64,000 bases of DNA from Oscillospiraceae bacterium. GTDB lineage: Bacteria; Bacillota; Clostridia; Oscillospirales; Oscillospiraceae. Under the pieces are notes generated by a model that saw only the letters and a list, made by a program, of their open reading frames with translations, ran no database searches and was not told where the DNA came from. The position numbers and the translations under genes are program-made. Within the stretch, counting starts at the first letter, position 1, and every line of letters starts with the position of its first letter. The DNA lies in the NCBI GenBank assembly GCA_902765025.1, contig CACWYC010000003.1, positions 1 through 64,000 of the forward strand, written 5' to 3'. Below, piece after piece: positions 1 through 7,467 of the stretch.

Positions 1-143
1 GCGCCTTTTTGCCCTCCTTGTGCTGTATATGAGTTATAATGGACTTGTTTTCTGCCTCTTTCCCAACGCAAATTCCGTTGATTTCCCTCACTTGTTTCCA
101 CTCCCATCCAACGGTGGAATTTACTTTGGGAATTCACCATCTG

Positions 144-175
144 AAAAAAGGGACGGGCCCCGCCGGGCCCGTCCC
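144..175 (-). terminator. Rho-independent terminator of the yihY-trkA operon
   Basis: An 11-bp perfect GC-rich stem (150-160 with 165-175, loop CGCC) is followed, in the minus-strand direction, by six T residues (A-run 144-149 on the plus strand). It lies about 30 bases beyond the trkA stop codon. Bases 1-143 hold no gene I can support. Confidence 0.85.
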
Positions 176-203
176 CACATATAAACATGTAAATCGTCTA
201 GCC

Positions 204-1562
204 TCACGCCAGAATATCCGTCAAATCGTGGAGCACACGCTCCCGGGCGATCACCACCACCGTGTCCTCCGGCTCAATGGTGGTCATGCCGCCGGGGATG
301 ATGATGGCGCCGTGGCGGGCGATGGCCGCCACCAGCACGCCTTTTTTCAGCTTCATGTCCTTCAGCGGCGTGTGCAGCACGGCCTCGCTGGCGTCGCTGG
401 CCACGAATTCCGCCGCCTCCACCGCGCCGCCCAGCAGCTTGTACAGGCTCTCCACGGCGCTGCCGTTGGAGTTGGCCAGGGCCCGGACGTACCGGGTGAT
501 CTGGCTTGCCACAATGTCCTTGGGGGAGATGACGCTGGCCACGCCCATCTCCTTCACCATGTCCATGTAGTTGGGCCGTGTCATCTTGGCGATCACCTTG
601 TCCACGCCGCTGCGCTGGGCGTGCATGGCCATCAGCAGGTTTTCCTCGTCCCGCCCCGTCAGGGAGATAAAGGCGTCGGTGCCGTAGATGTTCTCCTGCT
701 GCAACAAATCGCTGTCGGTGCCGTCGCCCTGAATCACCATCACGTGGGGCAACGCCTCCGCCAACGTCAGGCACTTCTGCTCGTCCTGCTCCACCAGGCG
801 CACGCTGATGCCCGCCTTTTTCAGCTCCTGGCACAGGTACTGGGCAATGCGGCTGCCGCCCAAAATGGACGCCGAGCGCACCGCCTGCCACTGCCGCCCG
901 ATGGCGTGGAGCATCTTTTGCAGCTCCGGCTTGGTGCCCAGCATGTACACGTTGTCGCCGCTGCGTGGCGCATAGCTGCCGTCGGGGATGATAAATTCCT
1001 CCCCCCGCTGCACGCAGCCGAACAGCACCTGGGCGTGGTGCTGGCGTGACAGCTCATGCAGCGGCATGCCGCACAGCTTGTCCTCCTCCTTTACGGCGAA
1101 GCCGATCATGTCGATGCGGCCCCGGGCAAAGGGCTCCACGCTGAAGGCGGCAGGGAAGGCCAGAATCCGGCTGATTTCCAGCGCCGCCGCCAGGTCGGGG
1201 TTGATGACCATGTCCAGCCCGATTTCCTGCTTCAAAAGGTTGGCCTCGCTGCGGTATTCCGGGTTCCGGACCCGGGCCACCGTGTGCTTGGCCCCCAGCT
1301 TCTTTGCAATCAGGCAGCACACCAGGTTGGTCTCGTCCAGGTTGGTGACGGCGATGACCAGGTCGGCGCTGCGCGCCCCGGCCCCCACCAGCACCGAGAT
1401 GCTGGCGGCGTTGCCCACCACGCCCATCACGTCCAGGGTGTTCTCCGCCCGGGACAGCGCCTCGGCGCTCCGGTCCACCATGGTGATGTCGTGTCTCTCG
1501 CCGGAGAGCTGCTTGGCGATGGCGTAGCCCACCTTGCCGTTGCCTACGATGATAATTTTCAT
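204..1562 (-). CDS. trkA: Trk-type potassium uptake regulatory subunit TrkA
   Basis: A 452-residue cytoplasmic NAD(H)-binding subunit that gates a Trk/Ktr potassium channel. The N-terminus has the Rossmann motif IIIVGNGKVGYAIAKQL. A second RCK repeat begins near residue 230 (SASILGGSRIAQYL), and each half is followed by a TrkA-C type region, the usual duplicated layout and length. The start used is the ATG at 1562, which overlaps the upstream yihY stop (ATGA). Longer upstream frames are yihY read out of frame. No trkH/ktrB membrane subunit is present in the window, so the partner must lie elsewhere. Confidence 0.93.
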   Translation of the reverse strand: MKIIIVGNGKVGYAIAKQLSGERHDITMVDRSAEALSRAENTLDVMGVVGNAASISVLVGAGARSADLVIAVTNLDETNLVCCLIAKKLGAKHTVARVRNPEYRSEANLLKQEIGLDMVINPDLAAALEISRILAFPAAFSVEPFARGRIDMIGFAVKEEDKLCGMPLHELSRQHHAQVLFGCVQRGEEFIIPDGSYAPRSGDNVYMLGTKPELQKMLHAIGRQWQAVRSASILGGSRIAQYLCQELKKAGISVRLVEQDEQKCLTLAEALPHVMVIQGDGTDSDLLQQENIYGTDAFISLTGRDEENLLMAMHAQRSGVDKVIAKMTRPNYMDMVKEMGVASVISPKDIVASQITRYVRALANSNGSAVESLYKLLGGAVEAAEFVASDASEAVLHTPLKDMKLKKGVLVAAIARHGAIIIPGGMTTIEPEDTVVVIARERVLHDLTDILA

Positions 1563-2458
1563 GTTGCCTCCTCGCCCTTTCGGGCCACATGCACCTTGCG
1601 CTGCTGCAAAACGGCGGCCAGCTCCGCCCCCAGAATCACCACCACCGCCGACATGTACAGCCACAGCAGCACCACCACAATGGTGGCGATGGAGCCGTAC
1701 AGCACGGCGTAGTTGGCCATGTGCTCCACGTAGTAGGAAAAGCTGATGCTCAGCACCATCCACAGCATCAGCGATGTCACCACCCCGGGCCAAACCTCCC
1801 GCAGCGGCCGCCGGCTGCCCTGGGCCATCATGTAAAGGGTCCCGATGGCGAAGGCCAGCAGCACGAATACCAGCACGAAGCGCAGATAGCTCCAGGCGTC
1901 GATAAACCGCTGGTTCAGCGTAAAAAACCGGGCCAGGAATTCCAGCGCTCGCCGACCCACCACCGTCATGGCGATGGACGCGCCGATGAGCAATATCAGC
2001 ACCAGTGCGTATAAAAAGTTCCGCACCGTGTCCAGCAAAATGTTCTCCGGCGCCGCCTTGCCGAAGGCCTTGCGCATGGAGTGCAGCACGCAGCCCGTGG
2101 CCCGCATGGGGAACCACACGGAGAAAATCAGGCTGAACCACAAAAGCTGGGGGCTGTGGTTTTCTGTCACATAGTTGAGATAACTGTCCACCATGGCCAC
2201 CACCTGTGCGGGGGCCACCTGTCCCATCCAGGCCGTGACGGCGGGGATGTCCAGGTGCAGCTTGCCCACCAGCGTGCTGATGAAAATCAGCAGCGGGAAG
2301 ATGGCGAACAGGAGATAGTAGGTCAGCGCGGCGCTGTCCCGGGCCACGTCGTGGGCGAAATAGCGCTTCACCATTTCCTCGCCCACCTGTCCCGGTGCCG
2401 TGTGCAGGGGTTTTTCCAGTATGTTCTTCAATCCGTTCCCTCCCATTTCGCCGTCCAT
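1559..2458 (-). CDS. YihY/BrkB-family inner membrane protein
   Basis: A 299-residue polytopic membrane protein of the YihY/virulence-factor BrkB family, once misnamed ribonuclease BN. About six hydrophobic segments are visible, and the family N-terminal region is recognisable (ARDSAALTYYLLFAIFPLL), as is the conserved VVTSLMLWMVLSISFSYYV stretch. The function of the family is unsettled. It is first in a two-gene operon with trkA, overlapping it by 4 bases, which suggests co-translation. An in-frame ATG at codon 5 is an alternative start. Confidence 0.88.
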   Translation of the reverse strand: MDGEMGGNGLKNILEKPLHTAPGQVGEEMVKRYFAHDVARDSAALTYYLLFAIFPLLIFISTLVGKLHLDIPAVTAWMGQVAPAQVVAMVDSYLNYVTENHSPQLLWFSLIFSVWFPMRATGCVLHSMRKAFGKAAPENILLDTVRNFLYALVLILLIGASIAMTVVGRRALEFLARFFTLNQRFIDAWSYLRFVLVFVLLAFAIGTLYMMAQGSRRPLREVWPGVVTSLMLWMVLSISFSYYVEHMANYAVLYGSIATIVVVLLWLYMSAVVVILGAELAAVLQQRKVHVARKGEEAT

Positions 2459-2586
2459 TTTACCATAGCCTATGGCAAAAAGGAAGTATAAAATACCTCG
2501 GCGAGCAATATATAAATAATGGTGACGAATTATAGTTGATATATCGCCAAAAAGTGTGAAAAAAGTGTTAATTTTTCATTTTTATA

Positions 2587-2615
2587 TTGGCGAAAGCCCG
2601 GGGAATTGCTATAAT
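2587..2615 (+). promoter_or_regulatory. Sigma-A-type promoter for the HTH gene
   Basis: TTGGCG at 2587-2592 and TATAAT at 2610-2615 are separated by 17 bases, 57 bases upstream of the regulator's ATG. The gap 2459-2586 before it is AT-rich and contains nothing else I can name. Confidence 0.6.
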
Positions 2616-2671
2616 GAGTCTACCTAATTCTGGAAATTTAGCGCTATGATAACGCAAGGAGATGAGATCAG

Positions 2672-2998
2672 ATGGATAATCTCACCAAGATCGTCCGCGA
2701 CGAGATCACACGCCAGTATAAGAGCGTCAGGCAGTTTGCCTTTGCCGTGGACATTCCCCTGTCCACCATCAACAGCGCTCTGCATAATGGCGTAGGCGGT
2801 TCCAGCTTCGACACGGTCGTGCAGATTTGTAAAACCCTGGGCATCAAGGCCCTCAGCGACGACGCCGCCTTCTACCTCACCGAGGACACCGAGCAGCTTC
2901 TCACCCAGTACGCCAGGCTGGATGACTACGGCCGCCACACGGTAGCCAGCGTCATGCAGGTGGAGTACGACCGCTGCACCGACCCCAACGCCCGGTAA
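2672..2998 (+). CDS. XRE-type helix-turn-helix regulator
   Basis: A 108-residue protein. Residues about 17-55 form a Cro/XRE-like helix-turn-helix (SVRQFAFAVDIPLSTINSAL followed by FDTVVQICKTLGIKA), and the C-terminal 40 residues are acidic and probably helical. There is a good ribosome site (AAGGAGATGAG) 5-12 bases before the ATG. It is a single-gene unit with its own promoter and terminator, divergent from yihY-trkA. The target is unknown; autoregulation is the default guess for such small regulators. Confidence 0.8.
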   Translation: MDNLTKIVRDEITRQYKSVRQFAFAVDIPLSTINSALHNGVGGSSFDTVVQICKTLGIKALSDDAAFYLTEDTEQLLTQYARLDDYGRHTVASVMQVEYDRCTDPNAR

Positions 2999-3028
2999 GG
3001 CGTACACCTGTTTACTAATACACTCCCG

Positions 3029-3066
3029 CAAAACGGTCCCGGCCCACCAGCCGGGGCCGTTTTTTT
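3029..3066 (+). terminator. Rho-independent terminator after the HTH gene
   Basis: An 11-bp GC-rich stem (ACGGTCCCGGC / GCCGGGGCCGT) is flanked by an A-run on the left and seven T residues on the right, about 30 bases after the stop codon. Confidence 0.85.
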
Positions 3067-3099
3067 GCACGCCCGCCCCGCCTTCCCCGAAACGACCAC

Positions 3100-3895
3100 C
3101 ACCAACCCCGGTCAAATGGCAAACGGATTCGATACCCTCCGTAGGGGCGGGGCTCTGCTCCGCCCCCACGCCGCAACAACACCCCCGTACCGAAAATACG
3201 CACCCCTCCGTAGGGCGGGACCTACGTGTCCCGCCTTCACCGAAACGACCACCACCGACCCCGGTTAAATGGCAAACGGCGTCATCCCTCCGTAGGGGCC
3301 GCCGCCCCCGGCGGCCCGCACCCCGCTGCAATACCCCCAAACTTCGGCTACACGGCAATCGCTGCCACACCCTCCGTAGGGGCGCTTCACGAAGCGCCCG
3401 CTGCACGGGGGCAATGATGATAACGGCTACCGTCAGACGCGGATGGCCGCGACTACCTCCGTAGGGCGCGACGCCTACCCCAAGGGCACTGGTTCCGGCA
3501 GCCGCTCGTACCTCGCGGGCCGTCACTGGCGCCCGGCGGCCCGCACCCCGGCAACAATCACCGCCCATGTTGGCTGAATGGCACATGCCTTCCTATTGTC
3601 CGTAGGGGCGCTTCACGAAGCGCCCGCACCCCGGCGGCAATGATGATAACGGCTACCGTCAGACGCGGATGGCCGCGATTACCTCCGTAGGGCGCGACGA
3701 CCCCGGCGCGCCGTACCCAGGTTACAATTACCCCCAACCCCGGTCAAATGGCAAACGGATTCGATACCCCCGTAGGGGCGGGGCTCTGCTCCGCCCAGCC
3801 CCGGTAACGACAACCGCCGCAAATGGTTGAACGGCAAACGGATTCGATACCCCCGCAGGGGCGCCCACCCCCTCATCTGCCCCTCCCCACGAATT
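3100..3895. repeat. Cluster of CCGTAGGG palindromic repeats (REP/BIME-like)
   Basis: About 800 bases without a credible gene. At least eight copies of CCGTAGGG occur, near 3139, 3208, 3290, 3379, 3459, 3600, 3684 and 3769, with a variant (CCGCAGGG) near 3853. Each is followed by a different self-complementary GC-rich arm, for example GGGGCGGGGCTCTGCTCCGC or GGGGCGCTTCACGAAGCGCC. The spacers are also repeated: AATGGCAAACGGATTCGATA recurs at about 3117 and 3746, with a close variant (AACGGCAAACGG) near 3832, and a ~64-base block at about 3411-3475 recurs with one mismatch at about 3642-3704. Short reading frames here are repeat artefacts. Confidence 0.8.
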
Positions 3896-3908
3896 ATCCC
3901 CCCATATC

Positions 3909-3937
3909 TTGAATAATTTGTTAGAGGGTGCTATAAT
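3909..3937 (+). promoter_or_regulatory. Sigma-A promoter of the glmM operon
   Basis: TTGAAT at 3909-3914 and TATAAT at 3932-3937 are separated by 17 bases. Transcription would start near 3944, about 50 bases upstream of the predicted ribozyme cleavage site. Confidence 0.75.
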
Positions 3938-3989
3938 TACCCGGTAGAATCCTGTGGCTGTGAAAGGAGGCTTTCGGTTTTCACACCGA

Positions 3990-4182
3990 ACATAGCGCCA
4001 GCGCCCGCGCCTGATGGCAGGTAAGCGGGACGACGAGGGGGAGGGCTTTCGGTACATTCCGTACCGTTGCTGCGGCATGCCGCGGTTATCGAACATTCGG
4101 CGGGTGCTCTCCCGTGGTGTCCGGCCATGTGACACGGCTCAACAAATATGCGGGCGACCGCAAAACAGAGGGAACCGTGACC
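3990..4182 (+). ncRNA. glmS-type self-cleaving ribozyme/riboswitch
   Basis: The leader contains the conserved core of the glmS ribozyme, a glucosamine-6-phosphate-activated catalytic RNA. AGCGCC occurs at 3994-3999 directly after the presumed scissile A, then ACGACGAGGGGGAGG near 4030. ATCGAACATTCGGCGGGTGC and CTCCC near 4089-4114 match the corresponding Bacillus segments closely. Cleavage is predicted between A3994 and G3995. Downstream stems (for example GTGTC/GACAC) fit the peripheral P3/P4 elements. A ribosome site AAGGAG (4237-4242) follows. The family's known role is repression of glmS; here it leads glmM, and no glmS is in the window. Confidence 0.9.
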
Positions 4183-4251
4183 GGACGGGGCCGACCGGCG
4201 CGCCACAGCGCCAGCCGCACCGCATCAAGGATCAATAAGGAGTGTTTTCCT

Positions 4252-5616
4252 ATGAGTAAATATTTCGGCACCGACGGATTCCGCGGCAAGGCCGGCGTGG
4301 ACCTGACAGCCCGCCATGCCTTCCTCACCGGGCGTTTCCTGGGCCATCATTACGCCGCCCTCCACACCGGCGACAAGGCCCGCATCGTCATCGGCAAGGA
4401 TACCCGTCGTTCCTCCTACATGTACGAGTCCGCCCTGGCCGCAGGCATCACCTCCTCCGGCTGCGACGCCTACCTGCTCCACGTCACCACCACCCCCTGC
4501 GTCAGCTACATCACCCGCACCGAGTCCTTCGACTGCGGCGTAATGATCTCCGCCAGCCATAATCCCTATTATGACAACGGCATCAAGCTGATGAACGGCG
4601 AGGGCGAGAAGATGGACGACGCCCTCCAGGACGAGATCGAGCGCTATATCGACGGCGACCTGCCCGAGATCCCCTGGGCCACCGAGGATAAAATCGGCTG
4701 CACCGTGGACTTCTATTCCGGCCGCAACCGCTACATCGGCTACCTCACCAGCCTGGCCACCCGCCCCTTCGACAAGTGCAAGGTGGCGCTGGACTGCGCC
4801 AACGGCAGCGCCTGGATGATCGGCGGCGCCGTGTTCAACGCCCTGGGTGCCAAGACCAGCGTCATCAACGCCCAGCCCGACGGCGTCAACATCAATACCG
4901 GCTGCGGCTCCACCCACATCGAGGGCCTCCAGCAGTACGTCCGTGAGAACCACATGGACGTGGGCTTCGCCTTTGACGGCGACGCCGACCGCTGCCTTGC
5001 GGTGGATGAGCGGGGCCAGGTGGTCAATGGCGACAAGATCATGTATATCGTGGCCAAGTATATGAAGGAGCACGGCCAGCTCACCACCAACACCGTGGTC
5101 ACCACCGTCATGTCCAACTTCGGTCTCTATAAGGCCCTGGACCGCCTGGACATCGCCTATGAAAAGACCGCCGTGGGCGACCGCTACGTCTACGAGAATA
5201 TGAAGCAGAACGGCCACCTCATCGGCGGCGAGCAGTCCGGCCACGTGATTTTCCGCAAGTTTGCCCATACCGGCGACGGCCTTATCACCGCCATCATGCT
5301 CATGGACGTGATGATGGCCACCCAGCTGCCCCTCAGCGTCCTGGCCCAGGACGTCACCATGTACCCCCAGGTGCTGAAAAACGTCCGGGTGGACGATAAG
5401 GACGGCACCCTGGCCGACCCCGCCGTGCAGAAAGCGGTGGACGAATGCACCGCCCGCCTGGGCGACAACGGCCGCGTCCTCCTGCGCAAGAGCGGCACCG
5501 AGCCGGTGCTGCGGGTCATGGCCGAGGCCGGCTCCGACGCCGAGTGCGAGGCCAACGTGGACGCCATCATCGCCGCCATGGAGGCGTCCGGACATCTGAT
5601 CGAGGTGAAAAAGTAA
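4252..5616 (+). CDS. glmM: Phosphoglucosamine mutase
   Basis: A 454-residue alpha-D-phosphohexomutase converting glucosamine-6-phosphate to glucosamine-1-phosphate for UDP-GlcNAc and peptidoglycan synthesis. Motifs in order are the N-terminal FGTDGFRG, the phosphoserine loop MISASHNPYYDNGIKLM (about residue 100), the metal site FDGDADRCLAVDE (about 242), the sugar-binding GGEQSGH (about 325) and the phosphate-binding RKSGTEPVLRVM (about 410). Length is typical. The ATG is chosen for its position 9 bases after AAGGAG; an upstream extension would read through the ribozyme. First gene of a three-gene operon. Confidence 0.95.
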   Translation: MSKYFGTDGFRGKAGVDLTARHAFLTGRFLGHHYAALHTGDKARIVIGKDTRRSSYMYESALAAGITSSGCDAYLLHVTTTPCVSYITRTESFDCGVMISASHNPYYDNGIKLMNGEGEKMDDALQDEIERYIDGDLPEIPWATEDKIGCTVDFYSGRNRYIGYLTSLATRPFDKCKVALDCANGSAWMIGGAVFNALGAKTSVINAQPDGVNINTGCGSTHIEGLQQYVRENHMDVGFAFDGDADRCLAVDERGQVVNGDKIMYIVAKYMKEHGQLTTNTVVTTVMSNFGLYKALDRLDIAYEKTAVGDRYVYENMKQNGHLIGGEQSGHVIFRKFAHTGDGLITAIMLMDVMMATQLPLSVLAQDVTMYPQVLKNVRVDDKDGTLADPAVQKAVDECTARLGDNGRVLLRKSGTEPVLRVMAEAGSDAECEANVDAIIAAMEASGHLIEVKK

Positions 5617-6275
5617 TGTGGCATATTGAGGATATGTATGACCTGTCCCACTCTGCGGCAGGCGAGTATTTGCAGCAGTTTACCTACCCCTGGGAGGCCC
5701 TGGCCGGCATCTCCGACCTGATTCTCTCCCTGGGCGCCACCCTCAGCGAGGCGGAGTATGACCACCCCGCCCCCGACGTGTGGATTGCCAAGGACGCCAC
5801 CGTCTTCCCCTCCGCCTATATCCACGGCCCCTGCATCATCGGCCACGGCACCGAGGTGCGCCAGTGCGCCTTCATCCGCGGCAGCGCCCTGGTGGGGGAT
5901 AACTGCGTGGTGGGCAACTCCACCGAGCTGAAGAACGTCATCCTCTTCGATAACGTCCAGGTGCCCCATTATAATTATGTAGGCGACTCCATCCTGGGCT
6001 ATAAGGCCCACATGGGCGCCGGCTCCATCACCAGCAACGTCAAGTCCGATAAGCTCCCCGTGGTCATCAAGAACGGCGACGAGCACATCCCCACTGGCCG
6101 CAAGAAGGTGGGCGCCATGCTGGGCGACCGGGTAGAGGTGGGCTGCAACAGCGTCCTCAACCCCGGCACCGTCATCGGCCGTGACAGCAACGTTTATCCC
6201 ACCTCCTGCGTCCGCGGCGTCATCCCTGCGGCCCATATCTATAAGGACCAGCAGCACATTGTCGCCAAATACTAA
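5616..6275 (+). CDS. Left-handed beta-helix acetyltransferase, GlmU C-terminal-domain-like
   Basis: A 219-residue hexapeptide-repeat protein resembling only the acetyltransferase half of GlmU. Imperfect hexapeptide turns run from about residue 55 to the end (VWIAKDATVFPSAYIHGPCI, VGNSTELKNVILFDNV, ILGYKAHMGAGSITSNV). There is no N-terminal pyrophosphorylase domain. It probably converts glucosamine-1-phosphate to N-acetylglucosamine-1-phosphate, the step after GlmM, so a separate uridylyltransferase would be needed. Its start codon overlaps the glmM stop (TAATG). Substrate is inferred from operon position; other LbH acyltransferase roles are possible. Confidence 0.82.
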   Translation: MWHIEDMYDLSHSAAGEYLQQFTYPWEALAGISDLILSLGATLSEAEYDHPAPDVWIAKDATVFPSAYIHGPCIIGHGTEVRQCAFIRGSALVGDNCVVGNSTELKNVILFDNVQVPHYNYVGDSILGYKAHMGAGSITSNVKSDKLPVVIKNGDEHIPTGRKKVGAMLGDRVEVGCNSVLNPGTVIGRDSNVYPTSCVRGVIPAAHIYKDQQHIVAKY

Positions 6276-6321
6276 TTATATTATAGAAAGGCCCCCGTTT
6301 CGGGGGATAGGGGAATACACC

Positions 6322-7053
6322 ATGAAAGTGATCATCGCCAAGGATCACGCCGAGGCCAGCCGCCTGGGCGCCGACATCATTGAGAATATCGTCCGCGCCA
6401 AGCCCGATTGCACCCTGGGCCTGGCCACCGGCTCCAGCCCCGTGGGCATGTACCAGGAGCTGAGCCGCCGCTGCCACGAGGAGGGCCTGGACTTCTCCCG
6501 CGTCCACAGCGTCAATCTGGATGAGTACGTGGGCCTCCCCGGCACCCATGACCAGAGCTACCGCTACTTCATGGACGATAACCTCTTCAACCATATCAAT
6601 ATCGATAAGGCCAACACCTACGTGGCCAAGGGCGTAGGCGACGTGGAGGAAAATCTCCGTGAGTTCAACGCCATCCTGGACCAGACCGACATCGACGTCC
6701 AGGTGCTGGGCGTAGGCCCCGACGGCCACCTGGGCTTCAATGAGCCCGGCGATGTGCTGGTGGACGGCGCCCATCAGGAGGTGCTGGACGCCTCCACCAT
6801 CGACGCCAACGCCCGCTTCTTCGCCAGCCGCGACGATGTGCCCCGCTATGCCGTCACCATGGGCATGGGCAACATCATGCGTGCCAAAAAGCTGCTGATG
6901 ATCGTGGCCGGCAATAAGGCCGACGCCATGCGCGCCCTGCTGTGCACCGATAAGCTGGACCCCCATTGCCCCTGCACCTTCATGCGCATGCACCGCGACG
7001 CCGTGGTCATCCTGGAGCAGTCCCTGGCCGACGCCATCGGCTATAAGGGCTGA
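6322..7053 (+). CDS. nagB: Glucosamine-6-phosphate deaminase/isomerase
   Basis: A 243-residue NagB-family enzyme interconverting glucosamine-6-phosphate with fructose-6-phosphate plus ammonia. Visible motifs are GLATGSSPVGMYQEL (phosphate loop, about 34-48), VNLDEYVGL (catalytic Asp, about 66), GVGPDGHLGFNEPGD (about 130) and a C-terminal KADAMRALL. Third gene behind the glmS-type ribozyme with glmM, so it would be repressed by its own substrate or product. That fits a biosynthetic (amination) role better than catabolism, which is an inference. A small C/G hairpin (about 6291-6306) lies just before its ribosome site. Confidence 0.93.
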   Translation: MKVIIAKDHAEASRLGADIIENIVRAKPDCTLGLATGSSPVGMYQELSRRCHEEGLDFSRVHSVNLDEYVGLPGTHDQSYRYFMDDNLFNHINIDKANTYVAKGVGDVEENLREFNAILDQTDIDVQVLGVGPDGHLGFNEPGDVLVDGAHQEVLDASTIDANARFFASRDDVPRYAVTMGMGNIMRAKKLLMIVAGNKADAMRALLCTDKLDPHCPCTFMRMHRDAVVILEQSLADAIGYKG

Positions 7054-7072
7054 TTTCCCCCCCACATATCAT

Positions 7073-7103
7073 AAAAACCTCCGGGCTCCTGCCCGGAGGT
7101 TTC
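7073..7103. terminator. Bidirectional terminator between nagB and the pqqD-like gene
   Basis: A perfect 12-bp stem AAACCTCCGGGC / GCCCGGAGGTTT with loop TCCT lies between convergent genes. There are five T residues on the minus-strand exit and only three on the plus-strand exit. Confidence 0.75.
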
Positions 7104-7121
7104 ACTATACACAAGTCTCTT

Positions 7122-7388
7122 TCACTCCACCAAAAACCCCAACTCCCGCAGCTGCGCCACCGTCTTTTCCACCGATGCCGCAAACTGCTCCCGGGTGCCC
7201 TCGTAGGTCTCGCCCAGCGCCGCGATGATGGCCTCCGCGTCCGTCTCCTGCTGCAGCTTGCCCACAATGAACGCCGCCGTCTCGTTCAGCCGCACGATGC
7301 CTCGGAGCTTTTCTCCGGCCGCCCCCACCGGCACCAGCACGCTCTCCGTGCCCACGTCGCTCAGTACCACGTCGTCAATCAGTTTCAT
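7122..7388 (-). CDS. PqqD-family small peptide-chaperone-like protein
   Basis: An 88-residue protein with the PqqD/RRE winged-helix pattern. It has a beta-rich N-terminus ending in GIVRLNETAAFIVGKLQ, then a helical half with EAIIAALGETYEGTREQFAA and VEKTVAQLRELGFLVE. In characterised pathways such domains bind leader peptides of ribosomally made peptides; free-standing copies in Clostridia mostly have no assigned role. No radical-SAM partner or precursor peptide is adjacent. Start at 7388 is preferred over upstream codons because GGAAAGGACGAGG precedes it. Confidence 0.78.
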   Translation of the reverse strand: MKLIDDVVLSDVGTESVLVPVGAAGEKLRGIVRLNETAAFIVGKLQQETDAEAIIAALGETYEGTREQFAASVEKTVAQLRELGFLVE

Positions 7389-7434
7389 ATCCTCGTCCTT
7401 TCCCGCCTCCCGGCGCATCCGTTATCTTGCCCTA

Positions 7435-7463
7435 ACTCTACCATATCTCCGGCCAAATTGCAA
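7435..7463 (-). promoter_or_regulatory. Candidate promoter for the pqqD-like gene
   Basis: On the minus strand TTGCAA (7463-7458) and TAGAGT (7440-7435) are spaced by 17 bases, about 47 bases upstream of the start codon. The -10 match is weak. Confidence 0.35.
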
Positions 7464-7467
7464 CCAT

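Noticed and set aside
2624..3586. A 320-residue minus-strand frame over the regulator and the repeats
   Set aside because: It is antisense to the HTH gene and its composition is repeat-derived; no domain is recognisable.
3100..3895. CRISPR-like array in the repeat cluster
   Set aside because: Units are palindromic with variable arms and irregular spacing, spacers are themselves repeated, and no cas gene is nearby.
4225..5595. Long minus-strand frame opposite glmM (456 codons)
   Set aside because: Shadow of a GC-rich gene; Val/Gly/His-rich translation with no family features, and glmM motifs are on the other strand.
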